Positions 35,691 through 43,485 of a stretch of DNA of 64,000 nucleotides are shown piece by piece; positions within the stretch are counted from its first letter, which is position 1; every line of letters begins with the position of its first letter. The notes beneath the pieces are model-generated. The model saw only the letters and a program-made list of their open reading frames with translations, ran no database searches and was not told the origin of the DNA. The position numbers were made by a program, and so were the translations under genes. Source of the stretch: an uncultured Bacteroidota bacterium (lineage in GTDB: Bacteria > Bacteroidota > Bacteroidia > NS11-12g > UBA9320); contig CAKZLB010000013.1 of NCBI GenBank assembly GCA_937124965.1, positions 425,154-489,153 on the forward strand, in the 5' to 3' direction.

Positions 35691-38600
35691 CTAATACTGG
35701 CTTTTTATCGACTTGATGATCTCAAGTGCAGCTTTACTTAAAACTGTACCAGGCCCAAAGACAAAGGAAACTCCACTGTCGTATAATTTCTGATAGTCTT
35801 GTTCTGGAATTACTCCTCCAGCAACCACAACCACATCTTCTTTACCCATGGCTTTTAGTTGTTCAACCACCTCAGGAATCAACGTTTTGTGACCTCCAGC
35901 TAAACTGGAAATCCCTAAAACATGCACATCATTTTCGAGTGCTTGTTTGGCAACTTCCTCTGGTGTTTGAAATAACGGTCCAATATCCACATCAAACCCA
36001 ATATCCGCAAATCCAGTCGCAATAACTTTAGCTCCCCTATCATGACCATCTTGCCCCATTTTTGCGACTAAAATTCTAGGCCGTCGCCCATGTGATTTCG
36101 CAAATTCGTCAGAAGCTTTCAATGCCTTTTCAAACTCTTCATTCATTTTTACTTCTTTAGAGTAAACACCAGAAATAGTATTATTAACAGCCTGGTAGCG
36201 GCCAAAAACACTTTCAAGAGCTAAACTAATCTCCCCTAGCGTTGCGCGGCTTTCAGCAGCTGTAACTGCAAGATCTAACAAATTGCCCTTACCACTTAGG
36301 GCTGCTTCTGTCAGTGCTTTTAACACGGCATCTACTTGCTCTTGATTTCTATTTGACTTCAGTGCTTTAAGTCTTTCAACCTGAGATATTCTTACCGTAT
36401 CATTGTTTATTTCTAAAATTTCGATTTCCGACTTATCAGACGTTTGAAATTTGTTGACACCAACAATAACGTCTTCACCGCTGTCTATCCTAGCTTGCTT
36501 TTTCGCCGCTGATTCTTCGATACGCATTTTTGGGACACCAGCTTCTATCGCTTTAGACATTCCTCCAAGTTCTTCAACCTCCTCGATCAACTCCCACGCA
36601 CGTTGTGCAAGATCATTTGTCAAAGACTCGATAAAGTAACTTCCACCCCATGGATCCACCACATCTGTTAATCCAGTTTCTTTCTGTAAATATATTTGTG
36701 TATCGCGTGCAATTTTAGCCGAAAAGTCAGTTGGTAGTGCAATTGCTTCGTCAAGTGCATTCGTGTGTAATGACTGAGTCCCACCCATCACCGCCGCTTT
36801 GGCCTCGATGCAAGTTCTCGCTACGTTATTAAATGGATCCTGCTCAGTCAAACTCCAACCACTGGTTTGACAATGTGTTCGCAAAGCCAGTGATTTAGGG
36901 TTTTGTGGATTGAACTTCTTAATAAGTTTCGCCCAAATCAACCGACCAGCCCGCAGTTTAGCGATTTCAGTATAGTAATTCATACCAATTCCCCAAAAGA
37001 AACTTAATCGAGGAGCAAAATCATCGATGCTCATTCCAGCATCCAATCCTGTTCTAACATACTCCAACCCATCGGCAAGTGTATATGCTAATTCAATAGC
37101 TGCGTTTGCCCCGGCCTCTTGCATATGGTATCCACTGATACTTATGGAGTTGAATTTAGGCATGTTTGCCGAAGTATATTTAAAAATATCTCCAACAATG
37201 CGCATTGAATGTTTTGGTGGATATATGTACGTATTACGCACCATAAATTCCTTCAAAATATCATTTTGAATCGTTCCTGTAAGAAGTGATTTCTCTACTC
37301 CTTGTTCTTTTGCCGCAACAATATAAAAGGCCATAATTGGAAGCACAGCTCCATTCATAGTCATTGAAACGGACATTTTATCAAGAGGTATTCCATCAAA
37401 CAACAACTTCATATCCTCCACAGAGTCGATAGCAACTCCTGCCATTCCAACGTCTCCAGTAACGCGTGGATGATCACTATCATATCCTCTATGTGTTGCT
37501 AAATCGAAAGCAACCGACAATCCTTTTTGGCCTGCCTCCAAGTTTCTTCTATAAAATGCATTTGATTCCTCTGCTGTGCTAAAGCCAGCATACTGACGGA
37601 TTGTCCACGGTCGTACAGAATACATTGACCCATAAGGCCCTCTTAAGTTTGGTGCAATACCAGATACGAATTGCGCAATTTCAGGCAAATCTTGGTGGCT
37701 ATATTTCTCCTTGATAGATATCCCTTCCTGGTTAATTCTAGAATGGCTTTTCTGGCCCGTATTAACCGATTGATTCTCTGTAGGAACATTCTTTAGTAGT
37801 TCATTGCATAAATAGTCAACCAAATAAGACCCAGACGTAGCATCTGTCACCCAATCAAAATTAGACTCGTATTTCAATAGATGAGAAATATTTCTTGCCC
37901 ATCGAATTGCTTGATTTGATGAAGGTTCTGATATTGATTTAATAAAAACTAAATCTGCACCACCAACCACAGCTGCCATACTTTTCGTCGTTAAACGCAA
38001 TAGGTCGTTATTGTTTCGCTCTGCACTTATTGGAGCCGAAACAATGGCAGTGATTGATGGACATTTGCCGTCAAATAGCTCCTCCAGTGTTAATCGAATA
38101 CTCTTCAGTCTAGCGACCTCATAAAAGAAGTTTGTCGATAAACTAATCTCGATATTAACCTTTCGAGCAATATCCTTAATTCCGGCTTCTGATAGAACCC
38201 TTTTTATTTCTTCTGCTTTTTCTCTGAAGTATCGTATTTCACCCTCACCGACGATATTAAGTGACGGGTTAATAATTGAAAAATAATTATGATTACTAGG
38301 ATTCTCTTTAGCCCACTCAACGTTGATTTTAGATGGTTTTAAATTTAGATAACACCTGTCTAAATTAATTATATCCTCTGGAAGTTGTTTTCCTGAATTA
38401 TACCAACCAACACCAGTTGTTGGAGCATCAGATGCACAAAAGTCGACTTCTTGATAGAGCTCTTGACTGTTTCCATTTGTCTGTTCAATAACCAATTTCC
38501 AATCGGAAGAAAAGCTTCTTGAAGCAGGAATAGGATTAAAAACGTTTGACTTATCGAGAAACGGAACAATATTGATCCCAAACCATTGTCTATTTAAATC

Positions 38601-38699
38601 TTCAATTGGTTTACCTTTAAGTTCTTTCTCAACCTGTTTTAGCCAATCTTCTTTTGAAGGAATATCAAAATCTTTAAAATCAATTTTCTTGTTTCCCAT
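35691..38699 (-). CDS. mutAB: Methylmalonyl-CoA mutase, small and large subunits fused
   Basis: Converts methylmalonyl-CoA to succinyl-CoA with adenosylcobalamin. 1002 residues: about 1-310 resemble the small subunit (MutA), about 335-850 are the catalytic TIM barrel ([67 protein letters not shown]), and about 870-1002 the B12-binding domain with DxHxxG (D884, H886, G889) and [10 protein letters not shown]. In most bacteria MutA and MutB are separate or only the large chain exists. A -7 box ends 5 bases before the ATG. The crotonase gene is divergent from it. Confidence 0.94.
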   Translation of the reverse strand: MGNKKIDFKDFDIPSKEDWLKQVEKELKGKPIEDLNRQWFGINIVPFLDKSNVFNPIPASRSFSSDWKLVIEQTNGNSQELYQEVDFCASDAPTTGVGWYNSGKQLPEDIINLDRCYLNLKPSKINVEWAKENPSNHNYFSIINPSLNIVGEGEIRYFREKAEEIKRVLSEAGIKDIARKVNIEISLSTNFFYEVARLKSIRLTLEELFDGKCPSITAIVSAPISAERNNNDLLRLTTKSMAAVVGGADLVFIKSISEPSSNQAIRWARNISHLLKYESNFDWVTDATSGSYLVDYLCNELLKNVPTENQSVNTGQKSHSRINQEGISIKEKYSHQDLPEIAQFVSGIAPNLRGPYGSMYSVRPWTIRQYAGFSTAEESNAFYRRNLEAGQKGLSVAFDLATHRGYDSDHPRVTGDVGMAGVAIDSVEDMKLLFDGIPLDKMSVSMTMNGAVLPIMAFYIVAAKEQGVEKSLLTGTIQNDILKEFMVRNTYIYPPKHSMRIVGDIFKYTSANMPKFNSISISGYHMQEAGANAAIELAYTLADGLEYVRTGLDAGMSIDDFAPRLSFFWGIGMNYYTEIAKLRAGRLIWAKLIKKFNPQNPKSLALRTHCQTSGWSLTEQDPFNNVARTCIEAKAAVMGGTQSLHTNALDEAIALPTDFSAKIARDTQIYLQKETGLTDVVDPWGGSYFIESLTNDLAQRAWELIEEVEELGGMSKAIEAGVPKMRIEESAAKKQARIDSGEDVIVGVNKFQTSDKSEIEILEINNDTVRISQVERLKALKSNRNQEQVDAVLKALTEAALSGKGNLLDLAVTAAESRATLGEISLALESVFGRYQAVNNTISGVYSKEVKMNEEFEKALKASDEFAKSHGRRPRILVAKMGQDGHDRGAKVIATGFADIGFDVDIGPLFQTPEEVAKQALENDVHVLGISSLAGGHKTLIPEVVEQLKAMGKEDVVVVAGGVIPEQDYQKLYDSGVSFVFGPGTVLSKAALEIIKSIKSQY

Positions 38700-38704
38700 T
38701 ACGG

Positions 38705-38712
38705 CAAATGTA
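38705..38712 (-). promoter_or_regulatory. -7 box directly before the mutase start
   Basis: Minus strand TACATTTG-CCGTA-ATG; exact TAnnTTTG match with five bases to the start codon. No clear -33 TTG at 19-21 bases. Confidence 0.5.
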
Positions 38713-38799
38713 AAAAAACAAAAGCTACGTTGAACACCAAAGAAAACACTTGCAGTTGAATGACCTAAGTTAGAAATTAGTTCGATAAAAACTTAGTCT

Positions 38800-38807
38800 T
38801 ATTTTTG
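38800..38807 (+). promoter_or_regulatory. -7 box upstream of the crotonase gene
   Basis: TATTTTTG, 14 bases before the ATG. -33 element not obvious. Confidence 0.45.
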
Positions 38808-38821
38808 CGAAAATTACAGTC

Positions 38822-39598
38822 ATGAGCTTTCAATATATACGAACTGAATTAGTAGAAAACCTTTTCACGATTACGATTAATCGTGAGGACAAAATGAATG
38901 CATTAAATGCTACACTGCTTCAAGAGATCAAGCAAGCTGTTAATCAAGCAGAAAAAGATGCGGAGGTATATGGAATTATTATAACAGGTTCTGGAAGTAA
39001 AGCTTTCGCTGCAGGAGCAGACATCGCAGAATTTAAAGACTTTAATACCGTTGAAGGCCAAAAGTTAAGTAGTGACGGACATGAAGTTATGAATACTGTG
39101 GAGCGATGCTTGAAACCAGTAGTTGCTGCAGTAAATGGCTTTGCTTTAGGTGGAGGTTGTGAGTTGGCTATGGCTTGTCACATTCGAATCGCATCACCAA
39201 ATGCTAAATTTGGTCAACCTGAAGTAAATCTTGGATTAATTCCTGGGTACGGAGGAACTCAACGATTAATTCAGTTAGTCGGAAAAGGAAAAGCGATTGA
39301 ATTATTAACCACAGCTGATATGATAAACGCAGACGAAGCGCACAGATTAGGTCTGGTAAATCACATAGTGGATCAGGAGAAACTTATGGAGACTTGTAGA
39401 GCGATGTTAAATAAGATTGCGGGTAAATCTCCGCAAGGTATTTCTAAAACCTTAGAATGTATTCAAGCATTTTATGATGATACAAAGAATGGCATGGATA
39501 CGGAAATAGGGTTCTTTGGTTCTTGCTTTGGCACATCAGAATTCAAGGAGGGAACTTCTGCTTTCTTAGAAAAAAGAAAAGCAAATTATAGGAATTGA
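38822..39598 (+). CDS. Enoyl-CoA hydratase / crotonase-family protein
   Basis: 258 residues with both catalytic glutamates of true enoyl-CoA hydratases: E114 in GFALGGGCELAMAC and E134 in GQPEVNLGLIPGYGGTQRL. The oxyanion loop is AFAAGADIAEF. It probably hydrates 2-enoyl-CoA in fatty acid or amino acid breakdown, which would feed the propionyl/methylmalonyl-CoA route of the divergent mutase. The family is broad, so the exact acyl-CoA is not assigned. Confidence 0.92.
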   Translation: MSFQYIRTELVENLFTITINREDKMNALNATLLQEIKQAVNQAEKDAEVYGIIITGSGSKAFAAGADIAEFKDFNTVEGQKLSSDGHEVMNTVERCLKPVVAAVNGFALGGGCELAMACHIRIASPNAKFGQPEVNLGLIPGYGGTQRLIQLVGKGKAIELLTTADMINADEAHRLGLVNHIVDQEKLMETCRAMLNKIAGKSPQGISKTLECIQAFYDDTKNGMDTEIGFFGSCFGTSEFKEGTSAFLEKRKANYRN

Positions 39599-39623
39599 AT
39601 GAACTTTCTATTTTGGCACAGCG

Positions 39624-39655
39624 TTTGTTTAATTAGCATCGAACAAGTAAATTTG
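39624..39655 (+). promoter_or_regulatory. Promoter of the first DUF1573 gene
   Basis: TTTG at 39624-39627, 20 bases, TAAATTTG at 39648-39655. This is one of the best consensus promoters in the window; the leader is about 25 bases. Confidence 0.75.
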
Positions 39656-39687
39656 ACATTAAATATTTAAACACGACATTAAACATT

Positions 39688-40137
39688 ATGAAACGAACAT
39701 TTGTCACACTGTTAATAGCTATAGGATTTGTAGCTTTCACTCAGGCACAAGAAACTAAAACTGTATCAGCTGACGGAAATACTGGTGCAAAAATTAAATT
39801 CGAAAAATTAGAGCACAACTTCGGTACAATCAAAGAAGGAACCCAAGCAACAGTAACATTTACGTTTACAAATGTTGGTAACGAGCCTTTAGTATTGAAC
39901 TCTGTTAGAGCATCATGCGGTTGTACAACTCCAAAGTGGACACGTGAGCCAATCGCTCCGGGAGCAACTGGTGAAGTAACTGCCATTTACAATTCTCAAG
40001 GTAGACCAGGTAAATTCACGAAAGTTATTACTGTAAAGTATAATGGTGAAGAAGGTTCTGAATCATTAACTATCAGAGGAACTGTAGAAAGCGCTCCAGC
40101 TGAAGCAGCTCCACCAGTTCAAGCAAACCCGCAATAA
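39688..40137 (+). CDS. DUF1573 secreted protein, copy 1
   Basis: 149 residues with a signal peptide (AFTQAQ) and one DUF1573 Ig-like domain: KLEHNFGTIKEGTQATVTF, then SCGCTTPKW with the two conserved cysteines, PIAPGATGEV and YNSQGRPGKF. The Pro/Ala-rich end may be flexible. The family is abundant in Bacteroidota and its job is unknown. A strong promoter in front and a terminator behind make this copy monocistronic. Confidence 0.9.
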   Translation: MKRTFVTLLIAIGFVAFTQAQETKTVSADGNTGAKIKFEKLEHNFGTIKEGTQATVTFTFTNVGNEPLVLNSVRASCGCTTPKWTREPIAPGATGEVTAIYNSQGRPGKFTKVITVKYNGEEGSESLTIRGTVESAPAEAAPPVQANPQ

Positions 40138-40156
40138 GAAAAATATTACAACTTTA

Positions 40157-40188
40157 AAACCCAGGCTAAATTGTCTGGGTTTTTTTTT
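40157..40188 (+). terminator. Terminator after DUF1573 copy 1
   Basis: AAACCCAG ... CTGGGTTT followed by a long T-run. It separates copy 1 from copies 2-4. Confidence 0.88.
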
Positions 40189-40224
40189 GGCATTATTATC
40201 GTTTGGTTAGAATAAAAAAACATT

Positions 40225-40665
40225 ATGAAATTTAGAATTTACCTATCCACTTTCAGCTTACTGCTTCTTGCTTCTACTTCAGCTTTTGCTCAAGACGAAG
40301 CACCTGTTGAGGAAAAGAAAGTTATTACACTAACACCTGTTGGACAATCAAAAATAGTTTTTGAGGAAACCGAATTTGATTTTGGAGCTATTAATCAAGG
40401 AGAAACTGTAACGCATGTGTTCAAATTTGTGAACGAAGGTTCTGCTCCATTGGTCATTTCTAGAATAAAAACACCATGTGGTTGTACAGCTCCGTCTTGG
40501 TCTAAAGAACCAATTGCTCCAGGAGATTCTGGAGAGATTACTGTTTCATTTAATTCTACTGGTAAAGTGGGAAATCAAATTAAGGCACTTCCGGTTATTT
40601 TTAACAGTGAAATGAGTCCAGCAATGATCACGATAAAAGCAACCGTAAAACCACCAACTGAATAA
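40225..40665 (+). CDS. DUF1573 secreted protein, copy 2
   Basis: 146 residues with a signal peptide (STSAFAQ) and a DUF1573 domain: EETEFDFGAINQGETVTH, PCGCTAPSW, PIAPGDSGEITV, FNSTGKVGNQ. The WSKEPIAPG core is nearly the same as in copy 1, so these are paralogues. It opens the second transcript unit of the array. Confidence 0.9.
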   Translation: MKFRIYLSTFSLLLLASTSAFAQDEAPVEEKKVITLTPVGQSKIVFEETEFDFGAINQGETVTHVFKFVNEGSAPLVISRIKTPCGCTAPSWSKEPIAPGDSGEITVSFNSTGKVGNQIKALPVIFNSEMSPAMITIKATVKPPTE

Positions 40666-40675
40666 GATTCACTTG

Positions 40676-41110
40676 ATGAAAATTAAGAAGTCACTCTTTT
40701 TATTTTTGGTGTTTGGAATCAATGGAGTTGGATTTGCACAAAACATTAACTCCATTGACTCTGCTTCTTCTGAAGTTACAGATACCATAATTCAACCGAT
40801 AATCAATTTTACACTCGAATCTTTTGACTTAAGTGATATTCCAGAAGACACAACGATAACAAGAGTATTTACGTTCACCAATGAAGGTACCGATTCCCTA
40901 ACCATTTTAGGTGTTTCTGCGGATTGCAGTTGTACCGTACCTGAATATACTGAAGGGACTTTTGCTGTTGGAGAGAAAGGATATATCAAAGTGACGTATA
41001 ATAGTAAAGGCAATGCCGGAAGATTTATTCAATATGTCACCGTTTTGCATAATGCAGGAGAGGGATACACATTCCTTACTTTAAAAGGGTTTGTCGTCAA
41101 ACAGTTATAG
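40676..41110 (+). CDS. DUF1573 secreted protein, copy 3
   Basis: 144 residues from the ATG at 40676; a TTG three bases earlier could also be read but gives no advantage. Signal peptide ends near GFAQ. The domain is more divergent: the cysteine motif is DCSCTVPEY instead of CGCTxPxW, and the spacing region is richer in Thr/Ser. It lies 10 bases after copy 2, so it is co-transcribed. Confidence 0.87.
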   Translation: MKIKKSLFLFLVFGINGVGFAQNINSIDSASSEVTDTIIQPIINFTLESFDLSDIPEDTTITRVFTFTNEGTDSLTILGVSADCSCTVPEYTEGTFAVGEKGYIKVTYNSKGNAGRFIQYVTVLHNAGEGYTFLTLKGFVVKQL

Positions 41111-41113
41111 AAA

Positions 41114-41542
41114 ATGTTTCATAAGCACATACACAGGATTATAGCAATTCTGTTTCTTTCGATTAGTGTGGGCTTTGTAGTTGTGGATTCGCAATCGTCA
41201 GATGCTGCAATAGTTTTAATATCAACGAATCAATTTAATGCAGAATCCAGAACTGTGCAGTTCGACACAGTTACTGAAGGTCGAACGGTTTTGTTTGAAA
41301 TACCTTTCGTAAATACAGGAACCAATCCTCTCGTGCTCTCGAGTGTCAAATCTTCATGCGGCTGCTTGACTGTATCCTGGTCCAAAGAGCCACTTCTTTC
41401 CGGTGACACAAGTAAGCTTCGCGGTCGTTTAAGTACTTTGGGAAGAGTTGGGAAATGCACCAAAGCAATTACGATTAAAAGTAATACTCAAACTCCTGTT
41501 AAAATGGTTTATATCAAAGGATACATTAACCCTAAAAACTAA
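41114..41542 (+). CDS. DUF1573 secreted protein, copy 4
   Basis: 142 residues with an N-terminal hydrophobic segment (about 8-25) that may be an uncleaved anchor, then the domain with SCGCLTVSW, LLSGDTSKLRGRL and STLGRVGKC. It is the most divergent copy and the last of the array. Its stop overlaps the convergent PLP-enzyme stop by 4 bases with no terminator visible. Confidence 0.86.
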   Translation: MFHKHIHRIIAILFLSISVGFVVVDSQSSDAAIVLISTNQFNAESRTVQFDTVTEGRTVLFEIPFVNTGTNPLVLSSVKSSCGCLTVSWSKEPLLSGDTSKLRGRLSTLGRVGKCTKAITIKSNTQTPVKMVYIKGYINPKN

Positions 41543-42405
41543 ATTCTCTTTACGTCCAGCCACTTACTGGACATTACCCCAGTCAAACCACCAGTATGAA
41601 TAAAAAGCACGCGCTCTGAAGGCTTAATAACTCCTTCGGAAACTAAATCATACAACGCTTTCATTGATTTGCCTGTGTAAATCGGATCTAACAGAATTCC
41701 CGTTTCTGTGGCGAATTTGGAATTAAATTTTACTTCTGCCTCGCTATACTTCCCAAACCCATTGCCGCAAAACTGTGAGTGTAATGTCCAATTGTCGAAA
41801 AACGTGTCGTGTGCAATACCTTTCTTCAAGTAGTCCGCTCCCTTTAATGCGGCAACCCCATGAATGTGACCAATTCCTTTCGATCCATTTATTACTCCTT
41901 TAAACGTTGTTGAAGTCCCTACAGAAACAAAAACATGATTATAACCATCCAAACCAGTCATAATCTCCTCACAACCTTTTACTCCTTCTATATTGTCTCC
42001 TCCCTCTGGAATAAGGTAATTATTTCCTTCAGGATACAATTTAAGTTTGTAATCGGCTCGAGATATAAACTTTAACTCCATTCCAAATTCCGCACAAAGG
42101 CGTAACACAATGTTTGACCGTTCAGACAATTCATCTCCGCGAACAACACCAATACATGGGATTTTGAATTTCGCACAAGCTGCTGCAGTGGCTATTAAGT
42201 GATTAGAGAATGCTCCACCATACGTGAGGATTCCAGATCTTCCAGAAGATTGATATGCTAAGAGATTATACTTTAGTTTTCGCCATTTATTCCCTGAAAT
42301 AAACGGATGAATCATGTCATCTCGTTTGATATCCAGTTGAACATTAAAACGATTTAAGAAACTAGTTGAAACCTTCTCTAGAGGTGAATAAACGTCGAAC
42401 TTCAT
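41539..42405 (-). CDS. PLP-dependent ACC deaminase / D-cysteine desulfhydrase family enzyme
   Basis: 288 residues of the fold-type II PLP family: RDDMIHPFISGNKWRKLKYN with the PLP lysine K40, YGGAFSNHL, EGGDN, VSVGTSTTFKGV (phosphate loop) and HTGGLTGV. The substrate may be a D-amino acid or a cysteine analogue; members with ACC deaminase activity carry specific residues I cannot confirm. It is the last gene of the receptor/cupin/deiodinase-like operon, overlapping its upstream neighbour by 4 bases. Confidence 0.9.
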   Translation of the reverse strand: MKFDVYSPLEKVSTSFLNRFNVQLDIKRDDMIHPFISGNKWRKLKYNLLAYQSSGRSGILTYGGAFSNHLIATAAACAKFKIPCIGVVRGDELSERSNIVLRLCAEFGMELKFISRADYKLKLYPEGNNYLIPEGGDNIEGVKGCEEIMTGLDGYNHVFVSVGTSTTFKGVINGSKGIGHIHGVAALKGADYLKKGIAHDTFFDNWTLHSQFCGNGFGKYSEAEVKFNSKFATETGILLDPIYTGKSMKALYDLVSEGVIKPSERVLFIHTGGLTGVMSSKWLDVKRI

Positions 42406-43079
42406 TCAAAAAAAACAGCTATCTCTTCAATGCTTTTACGGTTAAGAATAGGCACCTTAGCATCATCTGCTGGAAAACCAACAGGAAGAAGTAGGTATGG
42501 CTTTTCATTTTCTGGCCTCTCTAGAATTTTTGCCAAAAAATTCATTGGACTTGGTGTATGCGTGAGTGTTACGAGTCCAGCTTGATGAATTGCGGAGATC
42601 AGCATCCCACAAGCGATTCCTACAGACTCCTGAACGTAGTAATTCTTTTTCTTCTCTCCTTCGTCAACGTCGTATGTTTTTCTAAATAAGACTATAATCC
42701 AAGGCGCAACTTCTAAGAAAGGTTTATGCCAATCGGTACCAAATTTTTTCAGATCATCTAACCATGCATCGGACATTCGTCCATGATAGTTTTCGTATTC
42801 TTCCTTTTCCGCAGCTTCTCTAATTTTTGATTTTAGGGATGCACTGCTGATAGCGCAAAACGTCCAAGGTTGTTTGTGCGCACCTGACGGTGCGGTACCA
42901 GCAGTGCGAATTATATTTTCTATAACAGATTTAGGAACTGCTTTATCTGAAAACTCTCGTACCGATCGTCTTTGATTCAAATTTTCATAAAACGACTTCG
43001 ACTCTGAGACTACCTTGTCTAAATCATAGTGTTTTGCAACGTACGGCACGAATCCTGAATCTTTATTTACCTTACTCAT
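42402..43079 (-). CDS. Iodotyrosine deiodinase-like flavoprotein (nitroreductase superfamily)
   Basis: 225 residues. FMN-binding RRSVREFSD and APSGAHKQPWTF are those of the nitroreductase fold. The lid region EKEEYENYHGRM...DLKKFGTDWHK closely matches mammalian iodotyrosine deiodinase (IYD), including the residues that close on the amino-acid zwitterion: Glu, Tyr and Lys spaced 4 and 21 apart, here E94, Y98 and K119. VSIACGxL-like and LLPVGFPADDA motifs agree too. Bacterial IYDs reductively remove halide from halotyrosines. The gene overlaps both neighbours (4 and 8 bases), so all are co-translated. Confidence 0.85.
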   Translation of the reverse strand: MSKVNKDSGFVPYVAKHYDLDKVVSESKSFYENLNQRRSVREFSDKAVPKSVIENIIRTAGTAPSGAHKQPWTFCAISSASLKSKIREAAEKEEYENYHGRMSDAWLDDLKKFGTDWHKPFLEVAPWIIVLFRKTYDVDEGEKKKNYYVQESVGIACGMLISAIHQAGLVTLTHTPSPMNFLAKILERPENEKPYLLLPVGFPADDAKVPILNRKSIEEIAVFFE

Positions 43080-43485
43080 TTACCCAAATTCTATCTTTCC
43101 CTTTAAACTCTGGAGCCTGTACAGAGATGACCAATAATGGTTTTCTACTCAACGTCTTAACTGAATGTACTGACCCCTTAGGTATTATTATAACATCACC
43201 CTTTTTTATTTTACTTGTCTGTCCATTGAGCACCATACTAGCTTTACCATCTAAGATTGTCACTACTTCTGTATGCAACACGTGTTTATGAGGCTTCACC
43301 TCATCCTTTATCCATATTGCAAAACTGCTACTTAGCGAATCGGAATAGAGTTTTTTTACGTAAACATTAGCATAGTTCGTTGAGTCCGGTTTTAGTTCAT
43401 CTAGAGCTAAAACCTGACCTTTCACAAATGTTCCACAAAAAAGCAACGAAGCCAATATGATTAGCTTCCAAAAATATGTTTTCAT
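43072..43485 (-). CDS. Secreted cupin-domain protein
   Basis: 137 residues with a signal peptide (ILASLLFCGTFVKGQ) and one small cupin barrel: IKDEVKPHKHVLHTEVV (His ligands), then KGDVIIIPKGSVHSVKTL with the second-motif His. Export is unusual for a small cupin enzyme and places it in the periplasm or outer leaflet. It lies one base after the TonB-dependent receptor gene and overlaps the deiodinase-like gene by 8 bases. Confidence 0.87.
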   Translation of the reverse strand: MKTYFWKLIILASLLFCGTFVKGQVLALDELKPDSTNYANVYVKKLYSDSLSSSFAIWIKDEVKPHKHVLHTEVVTILDGKASMVLNGQTSKIKKGDVIIIPKGSVHSVKTLSRKPLLVISVQAPEFKGKDRIWVNE

